Of a stretch of 64,000 nt of DNA, positions 1-9,517 are shown one piece after another (position 1 is the stretch's first letter; every line of letters begins with the position of its first letter). Origin of the DNA: Cellvibrio sp. 79 (lineage in GTDB: Bacteria > Pseudomonadota > Gammaproteobacteria > Pseudomonadales > Cellvibrionaceae); the NCBI GenBank assembly GCA_003056245.1, contig MVDH01000006.1, positions 248,001 to 312,000 on the forward strand, given 5' to 3'. Position numbers and translations under genes: made by a program. The notes beneath the pieces are model-generated. The model worked only from the letters and a program-made list of their open reading frames with translations. It was not told the DNA's origin and did not search any database.

Positions 1-12
1 GCTGGCGGCAAC

Positions 13-474
13 CTAGTAATCGCCAGATGTATTGGCAAAAGCCGCTTGTATATGTCGACTGGAAAAACCTCTTGAGTGTAAAAAGCGCATTTGTTTGGCT
101 TTTTCACGCCCATCACTAGGGAGTTGATGAAAACGTTTATTACGAACCTCCTGCGCGAGCAAAGACCAGCTAGCATCTGCCTCATCAACTAATGAATTAA
201 TCAATGGTATTGCTATACCACGGTCACGTAGCTCCAGCCTGATTAATACACTCCCCTTGCCTTGACGCTGCCTCATTGCAATAAACGCTTCTGCAAAGCG
301 CTCGTCTGACTGCAGGTTTTGCTCTATTAATATTGCAATTGCTTGAGTGATCAATGTTGAATCAGAAAATTTACGCCCCAATTTTTCGATCAGTTCTTCC
401 ACAGAATGCTCACGCATAGCCAGCATATTCATAGCGGCAAGGCGCACATCAGAAAGAGTAACTTGCTCAGACAT
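13..474 (-). CDS. recX: Regulatory protein RecX
   Basis: 153-aa ORF directly downstream of recA on the same strand; RecX-like sequence (AMNMLAMREHSVEELIEKLGRKF; RFAEAFIAMRQRQGKGSVLIRLELRDRGI). Confidence 0.93.
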   Translation of the reverse strand: MSEQVTLSDVRLAAMNMLAMREHSVEELIEKLGRKFSDSTLITQAIAILIEQNLQSDERFAEAFIAMRQRQGKGSVLIRLELRDRGIAIPLINSLVDEADASWSLLAQEVRNKRFHQLPSDGREKAKQMRFLHSRGFSSRHIQAAFANTSGDY

Positions 475-585
475 AAATTATTTTCCTGATAACATTCGAT
501 TACAAAATCCATTAAGCATTTTTGCTCAATTAACACCCAAAAAAATGGCCGCAATCGCGGCCACTCTTCCCATATTCATTTACAT

Positions 586-1170
586 CTATTTTGATACAGT
601 TTGCACGGGCGGGAAATAAGCAATTACCTCTGTTACCGCTTTGCTTAACACCTCGCGTTGCTGTTGTGGAGCCATACCACGACTCAAACGTTTTTCTGAA
701 ACGCCTCGCCAAATAGGCTTTTCTGTTTTTGCATCAACAATATCAACAATCAAACTACCCTGGTTATATACTCGCAATCCTGCACCGGGACCGTGAAAAA
801 ACGGACTCGGGTAACGATAATAACCACGACCATAAAATCCAAAACCATAAAGATCGTCATAACTGCGCGGATCTATTTTCTCTTCCACCACCACATGGTA
901 GCTCACAATAAAATCCGGTTTTGCACCTGCAGCAGCACTTTGATAACGCTTCGTCAGCTCACTTTGCAATGCTGAATGAATATGGCCAAGCGTGAAGGGG
1001 GAAATCAGAATATTTTCTTTAGTGTCTTGTTTGGTCTCCGCCACATTAAAGGTTTTAAGTGCTGAGAAATCATAGTCAGCCTGATGATCAGTCTCTACAT
1101 ATGGTTGGGTAGTACAGCCTGCAAATAATAATGAACTGCATAATGCAATCAACAAAGTAAACTTTTTCAT
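586..1170 (-). CDS. DUF4136-type lipoprotein
   Basis: Start reassigned to internal Met (MKKFTLLIALCSSLLFAGCTTQ) with a lipobox signal peptide; DUF4136-like pattern (DHQADYDFSALKTFNV...GFYGRGYYRYP...LIVDIVDAKTEKPIWRG). Confidence 0.8.
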   Translation of the reverse strand: MKKFTLLIALCSSLLFAGCTTQPYVETDHQADYDFSALKTFNVAETKQDTKENILISPFTLGHIHSALQSELTKRYQSAAAGAKPDFIVSYHVVVEEKIDPRSYDDLYGFGFYGRGYYRYPSPFFHGPGAGLRVYNQGSLIVDIVDAKTEKPIWRGVSEKRLSRGMAPQQQREVLSKAVTEVIAYFPPVQTVSK

Positions 1171-1305
1171 ACCTGCCTCGATTTCACTAATCATGGAACT
1201 TAAATGCCCTATCCTATTATTAATGCTGGATTTTTTTGACCCGCTTTCAATAACTAAAATCAGAATACTGAGCACAACGAACACTGGCAAGAAGAATTCT
1301 GTAAT

Positions 1306-1343
1306 AAAAAGCCCCCGCTGTGCAGACACCGGGGGCTTTTTAT
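1306..1343 (-). terminator. Rho-independent terminator downstream of recA
   Basis: aaaaagcccccgctgtgcagacaccgggggcttttt: GC stem flanked by A/T runs just after the recA stop. Confidence 0.8.
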
Positions 1344-1358
1344 GTTTTATACAAAGAA

Positions 1359-2399
1359 TCAGGCTTCAATATCTTCTGCGTCACCGCCGCTTGCACTTAA
1401 TGAGAGTGCCGGTGTCGCCAAAAGTTCAGAGCGAACTTTTTGTTCCAACTCTTGCGAAACAGCAGGATTTTCCTGCAGGAACTTCATTACATTATTTTTG
1501 CCCTGACCAATTTTGTTGCCCTGGTAGCTATACCAGGCCCCCGCCTTATCGATCAAACCCAATTTAACTCCATAATCAACTACTTCACCCATGCGGTTAA
1601 TGCCCGAACCATACAGGATCTGGAATTCGGCCTGTTTAAATGGTGGCGCTACTTTGTTTTTAACAACTTTTACACGAGTTTCAGAGCCAATAACCTCCTC
1701 CCCCTCTTTTACTGCACCAATACGACGAATATCCAATCGCACAGATGCATAAAATTTCAATGCGTTACCGCCGGTAGTAGTTTCAGGGTTGCCGAACATG
1801 ACACCGATTTTCATCCGGATCTGGTTAATAAAAATCACCAGACAGTTGGCATTTTTAATATTACCGGTGATTTTACGCAGCGCTTGGGACATCAAACGCG
1901 CTTGCAAGCCTACGTGATGATCCCCCATCTCACCCTCAATTTCAGCACGAGGTGTCAACGCCGCTACCGAGTCGACAACCAGCACATCAACTGCACCAGA
2001 ACGTACTAGCATGTCAGTTACTTCCAGAGCCTGCTCGCCGGTATCTGGCTGGGACACGATCAAATCTTCAACATTTACGCCCAATTTGGTGGCATATATA
2101 GGATCGAGCGCATGCTCCGCATCGATAAAGGCACAAGTACCGCCCTGGCGCTGGGCTTCAGCAATAACTTGTAATGTAAGAGTGGTTTTACCGGAAGATT
2201 CAGGCCCGTAAATTTCGATAATACGTCCTTTGGGCAAGCCGCCAATACCGAGTGCGACATCCAACCCCAATGATCCGGTAGAAATCGCAGGAATCACTAA
2301 ATCTTCGCGATCCCCCATACGCATAACAGTCCCTTTGCCGAATTGACGTTCGATTTGACTCAACGCCGCTTGTAACGCCTTTTCTTTATTAGCATCCAT
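1359..2399 (-). CDS. recA: Recombinase RecA
   Basis: [30 protein letters not shown]..., Walker [10 protein letters not shown], canonical RecA throughout; start at MDANK. Confidence 0.99.
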   Translation of the reverse strand: MDANKEKALQAALSQIERQFGKGTVMRMGDREDLVIPAISTGSLGLDVALGIGGLPKGRIIEIYGPESSGKTTLTLQVIAEAQRQGGTCAFIDAEHALDPIYATKLGVNVEDLIVSQPDTGEQALEVTDMLVRSGAVDVLVVDSVAALTPRAEIEGEMGDHHVGLQARLMSQALRKITGNIKNANCLVIFINQIRMKIGVMFGNPETTTGGNALKFYASVRLDIRRIGAVKEGEEVIGSETRVKVVKNKVAPPFKQAEFQILYGSGINRMGEVVDYGVKLGLIDKAGAWYSYQGNKIGQGKNNVMKFLQENPAVSQELEQKVRSELLATPALSLSASGGDAEDIEA

Positions 2400-2517
2400 T
2401 TCACACCTCAACTTATGCAATGAAAAACTTATGACAATGATTCTTATGGGGCTGGCGCAAGTATTGTTGCGGCCATGAACGTACTATACAGCAAAAAGCT
2501 GTACGCGCAACCAGTAC

Positions 2518-2533
2518 CTGTTAATTTATACAG
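2518..2533 (-). promoter_or_regulatory. LexA (SOS) box upstream of recA
   Basis: ctgttaatttatacag = CTGT-N8-ACAG, about 120 bp upstream of the recA start; the minus strand also reads TTGCGC-16 bp-TATAGT just downstream. Confidence 0.8.
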
Positions 2534-2573
2534 CATCATTTTCAATTTGCACGAAGCCTGCCGCAAAAAATAC

Positions 2574-2599
2574 AAAAGCCACCGCTGAGGGTGGCTTTT
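2574..2599 (-). terminator. Rho-independent terminator
   Basis: aaaagccaccgctgagggtggctttt inverted repeat after the 2624 stop. Confidence 0.7.
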
Positions 2600-2623
2600 A
2601 AGGCTGATGGAAAAGCAATTCAC

Positions 2624-3184
2624 CTATTTAACCTGCGGGGACATCCAGTCAACCACATCTTTACTGAGATCATTGAGGCACTTACGCGTTGCGGAACAGA
2701 CAGTAGTCCCAGTACTTCCCATATCCGTTACATTGGTAGAGGGGGTAAATTCATTCAGGGTCATAATTGCGCATGTATGTTTGGCCGTAACCATGTCCTT
2801 ACCTTTTACCAATGCAACAGTAACCTGAACCTTCGGCAAGTTAGAGTTCTGCCTTGTCCCAAATTGACGCTTTTCATCGCCAAGCACTAATTGCTCTATA
2901 TCGATTGCCAGTACCGGTATTGTGCCATTGCGAATTTTATCTGCCGTATTAACCGGCTCCAGCCTGATACCGTTTTCATGCGATTCATCAACAAGATTAC
3001 TGACCAATACCTTGTCTATGTCACAAGGATATTCAGATTGTTTGTATTTATAACCTTCAACATTAAAGCCGAGGTTCTGATTGACATAAACCAGAGGTGC
3101 TTGTGCATCCAAGGGAGCTGGCTCGGATTTGGCCAACGCCACTAACGGACATGCAAACATCAGAATGAGTAGTGATAATTTCAT
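2624..3184 (-). CDS. Secreted protein of unknown function
   Basis: Signal peptide MKLSLLILMFACPLVALA; no recognised family. Confidence 0.7.
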   Translation of the reverse strand: MKLSLLILMFACPLVALAKSEPAPLDAQAPLVYVNQNLGFNVEGYKYKQSEYPCDIDKVLVSNLVDESHENGIRLEPVNTADKIRNGTIPVLAIDIEQLVLGDEKRQFGTRQNSNLPKVQVTVALVKGKDMVTAKHTCAIMTLNEFTPSTNVTDMGSTGTTVCSATRKCLNDLSKDVVDWMSPQVK

Positions 3185-3483
3185 AGCCTTACCTTTTATG
3201 GTGGTGATCCGGGGGACACTCATCATTACAGCGGAGGATGTGTGTGAGCTCAATATATGGCAAACACAGAAGGAGACACTGACCATCCAAAAACTTCACA
3301 CTTACCTTTTGCTTACCAAAATTTTCCGTATACAAATCAATAATATAGAAACAGCTAAAAGATGGGCATCACTTGTCTTATTCAATGTGGTTCTTGCAAA
3401 ATTATACTTATGGTCAACGCTTGGGTAACACCTGACGATCACACATAAATCAATAAGAAAAACTTACCGCGAAAGGTACTACT

Positions 3484-5640
3484 ATGCTGACGGCAACAGG
3501 TTCCACACCTGTAACAGGCTTAAATCCGGAAACCGGTTTTATGTTGGGTGAGGTTAAAGTCTCTCCATCGCACAATACCCTATGGGCTCGCGACCACAGT
3601 ATTAAAGTGCAACCTAAAGTAATGGCGGTATTACATTACCTTGCACGAAATCAACAGCGGGTCATTAGCAATGAGGAATTGATTGAGCAGTTGTGGGCCG
3701 GCCGAGTGGTTACCCACGGTTCGGTACAGAAAAGTATTAACGCGTTGCGAAGCGCCCTGAATGAGCTAATTGGCGACCGGGAGTTTATTGTTCATTACTC
3801 AAAGCGAGGATATCAACTGAATGTAGAACCGCAATTCCTGGCTCCGGAAGTTGTCGACTCTCCAAATGTGGCTACTGCCATTGAACTCGGGAAAGCGTTT
3901 GCGTCGGTTCAACCTAAATGGCGCCCGGCAATCTGGACGATTATTTTATTGATCGCCCTATTCTCGATTTATCACAGCATTAATTGGAGCACGATTTTTC
4001 TCCCCAATGATCATAAAACCATTTTCCAAACAGCTCAGGGCTACACCAATGAAACAGGACATGAGCGCAATCCAACACCTCACCCTGACAATCAGCATCT
4101 CGCCTATATTCGCGAGAAAATGAACACCGATAAGTCGGATGAAGGTGAAAGTGACATTGTGATTCGCAATTCATCCGGGCGAGACTGGCAAGTCGCCAGC
4201 AGCAACGGAATCTGGTTCAAAATGGCGTGGTCACCGGCCGGTAAAAACCTGGTCGCTATTGAAATCAAACGCCGTAATGAATCCCCGATTGGAAATCAAT
4301 TTTACCAACCAGTTAATTACCTTTATTCATTTCATATTTTTGCGCTGGATCTTGCTAAAGAACAATTATTGGAAAAACAACAACTCAGCCAATGGCAGGG
4401 CAGAATTCTGAGCGTGACCTGGTGGGATGAAAATACATTGGAAATCGTGGCCAAACAGGGACCCAATGCCGGTAATGGTCGCTATCGCTATGCTATTCAG
4501 GATCAGCAACTGAAATTGCTGGATGAAGTTGAAGGTGCCATAAACCCGATTGCCAGCACCATTCTTAATCAAAAAACGGCGCTTGCAAGTTTGTATAAAA
4601 ATAAAGTCCGCATTGATTTTCTTAATGCCGAACAAGATTCCATTAACAGAGTACAGTTGGATGTAACCGCCGCCGATATCAGCTGGATTCCTGATGGCAG
4701 CGGTATATTGGTATATGCCGAAGAAGAACGGAAATTATTCGCCGTTTATTTAAATGGCAAACAAGTTCCTATCCCTTTGGCTGAAACAAAAGATAAAAAT
4801 TTTTCCAACCCTCATTACAGCACAGATGGCAACGGTATTTATTACACCGAGGAAAAGCGCAGCTCAAATATAATGCTGGTATCACCAACCGGTTTAGAAA
4901 CCCGACTAACTAAAAATACCAATTTCAATTACGCAGCCAGCTTTTCACCGAGTGGCAAGAAAGTCGTTTATGCTTCGGTACGCAATAATCAAATTCAGTT
5001 ATGGCTAGTGGAAAATGGTCAGGAACGTCAACTCACCACCCAAGCGATTCCATCAAAAATCGATTCGATTATTTGGTCGGATGATAGTGAGCACATCATT
5101 TTTAATTCAGGCAATCAACTTTATCACCATAATTTATTAACTAACATCACCGAACTTCTGCTGACGGATGCTAATAAACTCGAACCCATTGCCTATTACC
5201 CCGGCAATAATCGCCTCTTCGCTATTAAATATAATGGTGATAGTAGAAACCTGTGGCGCATTGAAGGAAAACAACAAAAACAACTTACATTTGGCGCTGT
5301 GGGCTCTGTTATCGAACATCGGGGGGACATATTATTTCAATATGTCAGTGAGAATGGTCTTTGGGCTTTTCGCAATAAAGATGATTCACTTGAACAAATA
5401 ACTACACACCTGAACGCATACAGCAAGCTACTTAAAGCTGATACCAGCGGCGTTTATTTTATGCTGGGAGGTGTTTGCCAGGAATCGGATGTTTTTCATT
5501 GGAATTACGCAGATTCAAACAAAACCACATTTTTTCCGCAAAAAAATAGCGATGTTTCTACTACATCATTTAACGCTGAAAAAGGTCTGCTACAGACGGA
5601 ATGCTATTTACCAGAAGCCAATATAGTTTTACTGAAATGA
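3484..5640 (+). CDS. CadC-like transcriptional regulator: N-terminal winged helix, TM helix, C-terminal TolB/WD-like beta-propeller
   Basis: OmpR/CadC-type DNA-binding domain (VQPKVMAVLHYLARNQQRVISNEELIEQLWAGRVVTHGSVQKSINALRSAL), TM WTIILLIALFSIYHSI, repeated S-x-DG/SPSGKK-type blades. Confidence 0.88.
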   Translation: MLTATGSTPVTGLNPETGFMLGEVKVSPSHNTLWARDHSIKVQPKVMAVLHYLARNQQRVISNEELIEQLWAGRVVTHGSVQKSINALRSALNELIGDREFIVHYSKRGYQLNVEPQFLAPEVVDSPNVATAIELGKAFASVQPKWRPAIWTIILLIALFSIYHSINWSTIFLPNDHKTIFQTAQGYTNETGHERNPTPHPDNQHLAYIREKMNTDKSDEGESDIVIRNSSGRDWQVASSNGIWFKMAWSPAGKNLVAIEIKRRNESPIGNQFYQPVNYLYSFHIFALDLAKEQLLEKQQLSQWQGRILSVTWWDENTLEIVAKQGPNAGNGRYRYAIQDQQLKLLDEVEGAINPIASTILNQKTALASLYKNKVRIDFLNAEQDSINRVQLDVTAADISWIPDGSGILVYAEEERKLFAVYLNGKQVPIPLAETKDKNFSNPHYSTDGNGIYYTEEKRSSNIMLVSPTGLETRLTKNTNFNYAASFSPSGKKVVYASVRNNQIQLWLVENGQERQLTTQAIPSKIDSIIWSDDSEHIIFNSGNQLYHHNLLTNITELLLTDANKLEPIAYYPGNNRLFAIKYNGDSRNLWRIEGKQQKQLTFGAVGSVIEHRGDILFQYVSENGLWAFRNKDDSLEQITTHLNAYSKLLKADTSGVYFMLGGVCQESDVFHWNYADSNKTTFFPQKNSDVSTTSFNAEKGLLQTECYLPEANIVLLK

Positions 5641-5740
5641 CAGTTAATAAAATCTACATGTATTGAGATATGCCCAGCTTGCGCATTACTGGAAAGGCGA
5701 GGATGCTGAGCAGGAAGAGATTTTTTGCTGCAGAAAAAGC

Positions 5741-6220
5741 TTAAAATTTCAACGCACCTTCCAGCGCAAAAGCCACCGCTTGTTTTTGTATCGCAACCCG
5801 GTCGCCAGCAAACTTTTTTAATTCAGTCTTAATCTCTTTATTTGCGGTAACCCATGCAAACCAAACTGTACCTACCGGTTTTTCAGGTGAACCTCCATCC
5901 GGACCAGCAACACCACTGATAGCGACAGCAATATCAGCTTGCGCAAGAGCAAGAACACCGCGCGCCATTTCAACCACCACAGCTTCACTGACCGCACCTT
6001 CGCGCTCCAATGTCGCTGCACTTATACCAAGCAATTTTTGTTTGGCAGAATTTGCGTAACAGACAATGCCATATTCGAACCAACCGGAGCTGCCCGGAAC
6101 AGTTGTAATTGCTGCCGCAACTCCACCACCGGTACAAGATTCAGCCGTGGCTATCCGCCAGTTTCGTTGCAGCAGTTGTGCACCAAGATGTTGGCTCAAT
6201 TGCAATAGGTATTTATCCAT
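5741..6220 (-). CDS. pncC: Nicotinamide-nucleotide amidohydrolase PncC (CinA C-terminal domain family)
   Basis: ATAESCTGGGVAAAITTVPGSSGWFEYGIVCYAN...ISGVAGPDGGSPEKPVGTVWFAW; start at MDKYLLQLSQHLG. Confidence 0.93.
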   Translation of the reverse strand: MDKYLLQLSQHLGAQLLQRNWRIATAESCTGGGVAAAITTVPGSSGWFEYGIVCYANSAKQKLLGISAATLEREGAVSEAVVVEMARGVLALAQADIAVAISGVAGPDGGSPEKPVGTVWFAWVTANKEIKTELKKFAGDRVAIQKQAVAFALEGALKF

Positions 6221-6373
6221 TGATGTACCTGTTAAAAGTAAATAATGACGGTAGTGTGCCGGCAAATATATATGGATGCCAGCCCAACCCCCCTTTGGCC
6301 CCAGATAACTTTTCAGCCACAGACAATAACGCGATCTATACTCCAAGCCATAACCTACGGTGAGATACTGAAC

Positions 6374-7978
6374 GTGCAAACCATTCCTGGATACCACATA
6401 AAAGCCCAGCTTGGCGAAGGCGGTATGGCCAAAGTTTACCTGGCGATACAAAAGTCGCTCGATCGGCAAGTGGCAATTAAAGTGCTGGATGCCAGCCTGA
6501 ATCAGGATGATCTTATCCAGAAACAATTCGAACAGGAATCTGTTTTGGTTGCGCAGCTCAATCACCCTAATATTATCCAGGTGATTGATAAGGGAGTCAG
6601 TGATGAGAAACTTCCCTATTTCGTAATGCTCTATATTAAAAGTGTTTCGCTCGAAACCATTTTGCCGCGCACAGATGTCAACCTGGGCCGCAAGTTGGAT
6701 ATCCTCATTCAGTTATGTAGTGCCCTTGCCTATGCACATCGCAACGGGATTGTGCATCGCGACATAAAACCGGCGAATGTATTGGTGGATTATGATGGCC
6801 GCGCGTATTTAATGGATTTTGGAATTGCCGGTTATTTCACTGCCAATAAACAAGTTGTCACCGGAGGAAATGAAAGGCAAGAACCAGAAATAATAATGGG
6901 TACAAGTGCCTATATGGCTCCTGAACAACGCGAAGGAATTTCACAAACCAGTTATTTGAGTGATATCTATTCGCTGGGCGTATTGATTCATGAATTTATT
7001 TACGGTGTCACTCCATTACAGGCAACCCGGCAAACTTACCAATCATTCAATAATGACCCTGCTGTTAGTAAATTTGCCCAGGCAAATAAATTACAATCGT
7101 TGATTGAGCAATGCATCCAACCTGTTCCTGCACAACGTCCGATTTCAGTTGAAAATATTCGCCAACAATTATTATTAATTGCCCAAGGCAAACACCTTCA
7201 TACCAATCGCTGGGGGGTTGAATCCACGCGCGACAACATTCCTCCCAATTACACACTATTGGATGTTTTAAAAGAAAATCCTTTTGGTGCGACTTATCTG
7301 GTAAACGATCCTAACCGCCAACGCTTTCTGGTAATAAAAAAACAATCGCTGGATCATCTTGGTAATGCACCGCAATTTGCCGCCAAATTAACGCAGATTC
7401 AACATCCGCATATTGCGCGGGTTTACGGTACTGGCAAGAATCCGCGTGTATTTATTATTGCGATGGAATATTTACCTGGCGGGAATTTACAGGAGCGACT
7501 GAGCCAAACGCTTAATATCGGTCAATGCCTGGTGCTAGCCCAACAATTGGCTAATGCGCTCGCTTGTGCTCACTCTTATGGGTTGATCCATGGCAATCTG
7601 CGCCCCAGCAATATTTTATTTGCCGAAAAAAATCATTTGAAATTAACTGATTTTGGTTTTCCCCCGCATAGCTATGGTGAGGATACCCATTGGTATCATC
7701 CCGCGAACGAATCGGTTTCAACAGCGACCGATATTTATGCAATGGGTGTAATTTTGTTTCAACTCATTACAAACGAACTACCAACCAATCATTGGCTGGG
7801 CTTAAAAAATCGCTGGAAACTGCGAAAGCTACCCACCACCTTGCGCAAAAACATTCTTCATATGCTACAAACCAACCCTAAAAAACGGTTGAAAACAGCG
7901 GAACAGGCAGCAAATATTTTTACTGTTTTGCAGGGGAATCAAAAAACATACGTGCTGCAAAAAATGGCCGGCAATTAG
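6374..7978 (+). CDS. Ser/Thr protein kinase with second, degenerate kinase-like domain
   Basis: Domain 1: GEGGMAKVYLA, VAIKVLD, HRDIKPANVL, DFGIAGYF, APEQRE. Domain 2: LVIKKQ, HGNLRPSNIL, DFGFPPH. GTG start at 6374 proposed after ggtgag; upstream ATG at 6245 also open. Confidence 0.88.
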   Translation: MQTIPGYHIKAQLGEGGMAKVYLAIQKSLDRQVAIKVLDASLNQDDLIQKQFEQESVLVAQLNHPNIIQVIDKGVSDEKLPYFVMLYIKSVSLETILPRTDVNLGRKLDILIQLCSALAYAHRNGIVHRDIKPANVLVDYDGRAYLMDFGIAGYFTANKQVVTGGNERQEPEIIMGTSAYMAPEQREGISQTSYLSDIYSLGVLIHEFIYGVTPLQATRQTYQSFNNDPAVSKFAQANKLQSLIEQCIQPVPAQRPISVENIRQQLLLIAQGKHLHTNRWGVESTRDNIPPNYTLLDVLKENPFGATYLVNDPNRQRFLVIKKQSLDHLGNAPQFAAKLTQIQHPHIARVYGTGKNPRVFIIAMEYLPGGNLQERLSQTLNIGQCLVLAQQLANALACAHSYGLIHGNLRPSNILFAEKNHLKLTDFGFPPHSYGEDTHWYHPANESVSTATDIYAMGVILFQLITNELPTNHWLGLKNRWKLRKLPTTLRKNILHMLQTNPKKRLKTAEQAANIFTVLQGNQKTYVLQKMAGN

Positions 7979-7996
7979 CACTCCAGCGTCATGATT

Positions 7997-9517
7997 TTAC
8001 GCTTTATCAACCACCGGGCTTTCGAGGGGCACCAACTCAAGAGTTAGACCGCTGGAAATTGCTGCCGGTGGTCCACGCCTGACCTTTGGACCTCCCGTTG
8101 GCGGGGCAACGGTAGTTTGTCGCGCTTGCCGCTGCAGTTCCAACTCAACTTTTTTTGCTTCAGCACGCCGTGTTAGCTGCATCGCCATTTGGCGACACTT
8201 ATCAGCCTGTGCTTGCATGTTAGGCAAATCACCTAGACATTCAGCCAATAATGTGTAGGCAGCTGGCAAATCTGCGTAATCCGGATATAACTTATGCATG
8301 CCATTGAGCATTTTTACAGCCGGCTTTAAATCACCTTGCTGACGCAAGAATGTAGCGAGCTGTACACGCATTGCTGGCGAGTCGGGTAAATAATCCGGCA
8401 CCAGCAAAGTGATTTGTTTAAATGTGGATGTGAGTTTATCAAAACGTTTTTTGCGCAATAAAAATTCCAGATATGTCAGACCATAATCCGCCATCAACGT
8501 TTGCTTTTTGCACACATATAACAATTCAAAAAAACGATCAAAAAAATTAGCTTCGTTGGGAAATTGTTTGAAGGCTTGATAATACAACCCCACTAACCGC
8601 TCGTAATCACCCTCCTTTAAAAGCACGTCCATATTTGCGTTTACACGTTCAAGATCACTTCGTTCCGATTGTTCATCATCTTCGTCGGAGCGTGCGCTGT
8701 AACCTAATTCCTGTTGATACTGAAATAGCATGTACCCCATTAAATGGAACATTACTACCGTATAAAAATTTGAAACCACCGATTGAACCAATACCCCACC
8801 CGCCGGAAGGATTGCACCAATCCATTCGTGCAACACACCCACCGAAGTAATCATGATCAACATAAAAACAATCAATAATCCATATGGCAACCCAATTGCT
8901 GTTATTAATCCAATAGCCGCAATTGGGTTGAGTGCTGCGAACATATTTTCGGTTTGCGCAAAGCGTATTAATACCGCGGGGAAACTCACTGCCGCAATAA
9001 CACCTAACACTCCACCCAACGCAACACCTACGAAATAAACAGCCAAACCAGCGAACACCGTCATTACAATCGTGATTAAAATCAGCTGGAATAATAATTT
9101 AATTCCTCCCTGATAAGCCTCCATTACATCGGGTGCTTTCATTTCCCCCAGCGCGGTGCGCTCAAGGCAGGTAAAACTGTATTTCAGCATTGCGCCCGCC
9201 GCAAACAAATACAACACGAGCGATAAAACCCACAAAAATGGCATGACAACTGCGATTACTGACAAAAGAGAAGTAATAACAATTAAACTCATGGAAGAAG
9301 AATTTAACGGATATTTAAATGCTTCGTTCAAGCGCCGCCAAAATGGCGTTACGGTGTTCGCAGAACCCAGGCTTTCAAGCACTGAATCACATAAAAAGCA
9401 ATGCAGGGTATGACGCTTGTTTTTTTCGTCATTGACGCAACAATCACATTGGTGGATATCGCATTGGCGACAATAATAAGTAGCACCATCCATGGGATGA
9501 TATTTACAGTAATCCAC
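7997..9517 (-). CDS. B-box-like zinc-finger / multi-TM / TPR-like protein
   Basis: N-terminal CKYHPMDGATYYCRQCDIHQCDCCVNDEKNKRHTLHCFLC; central hydrophobic helices; helical-repeat C-terminus. Confidence 0.75.
   Translation of the reverse strand: MDYCKYHPMDGATYYCRQCDIHQCDCCVNDEKNKRHTLHCFLCDSVLESLGSANTVTPFWRRLNEAFKYPLNSSSMSLIVITSLLSVIAVVMPFLWVLSLVLYLFAAGAMLKYSFTCLERTALGEMKAPDVMEAYQGGIKLLFQLILITIVMTVFAGLAVYFVGVALGGVLGVIAAVSFPAVLIRFAQTENMFAALNPIAAIGLITAIGLPYGLLIVFMLIMITSVGVLHEWIGAILPAGGVLVQSVVSNFYTVVMFHLMGYMLFQYQQELGYSARSDEDDEQSERSDLERVNANMDVLLKEGDYERLVGLYYQAFKQFPNEANFFDRFFELLYVCKKQTLMADYGLTYLEFLLRKKRFDKLTSTFKQITLLVPDYLPDSPAMRVQLATFLRQQGDLKPAVKMLNGMHKLYPDYADLPAAYTLLAECLGDLPNMQAQADKCRQMAMQLTRRAEAKKVELELQRQARQTTVAPPTGGPKVRRGPPAAISSGLTLELVPLESPVVDKA

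Noticed and set aside
1440-2009. 189-aa ORF antisense to recA
   Set aside because: Recognised recA occupies the other strand; the translation has no domain-like features.
6220-6565. N-terminal extension of the pncC ORF
   Set aside because: CinA-C homology starts at MDKYLLQLSQHLG (6220); upstream sequence overlaps the divergent kinase 5' region.
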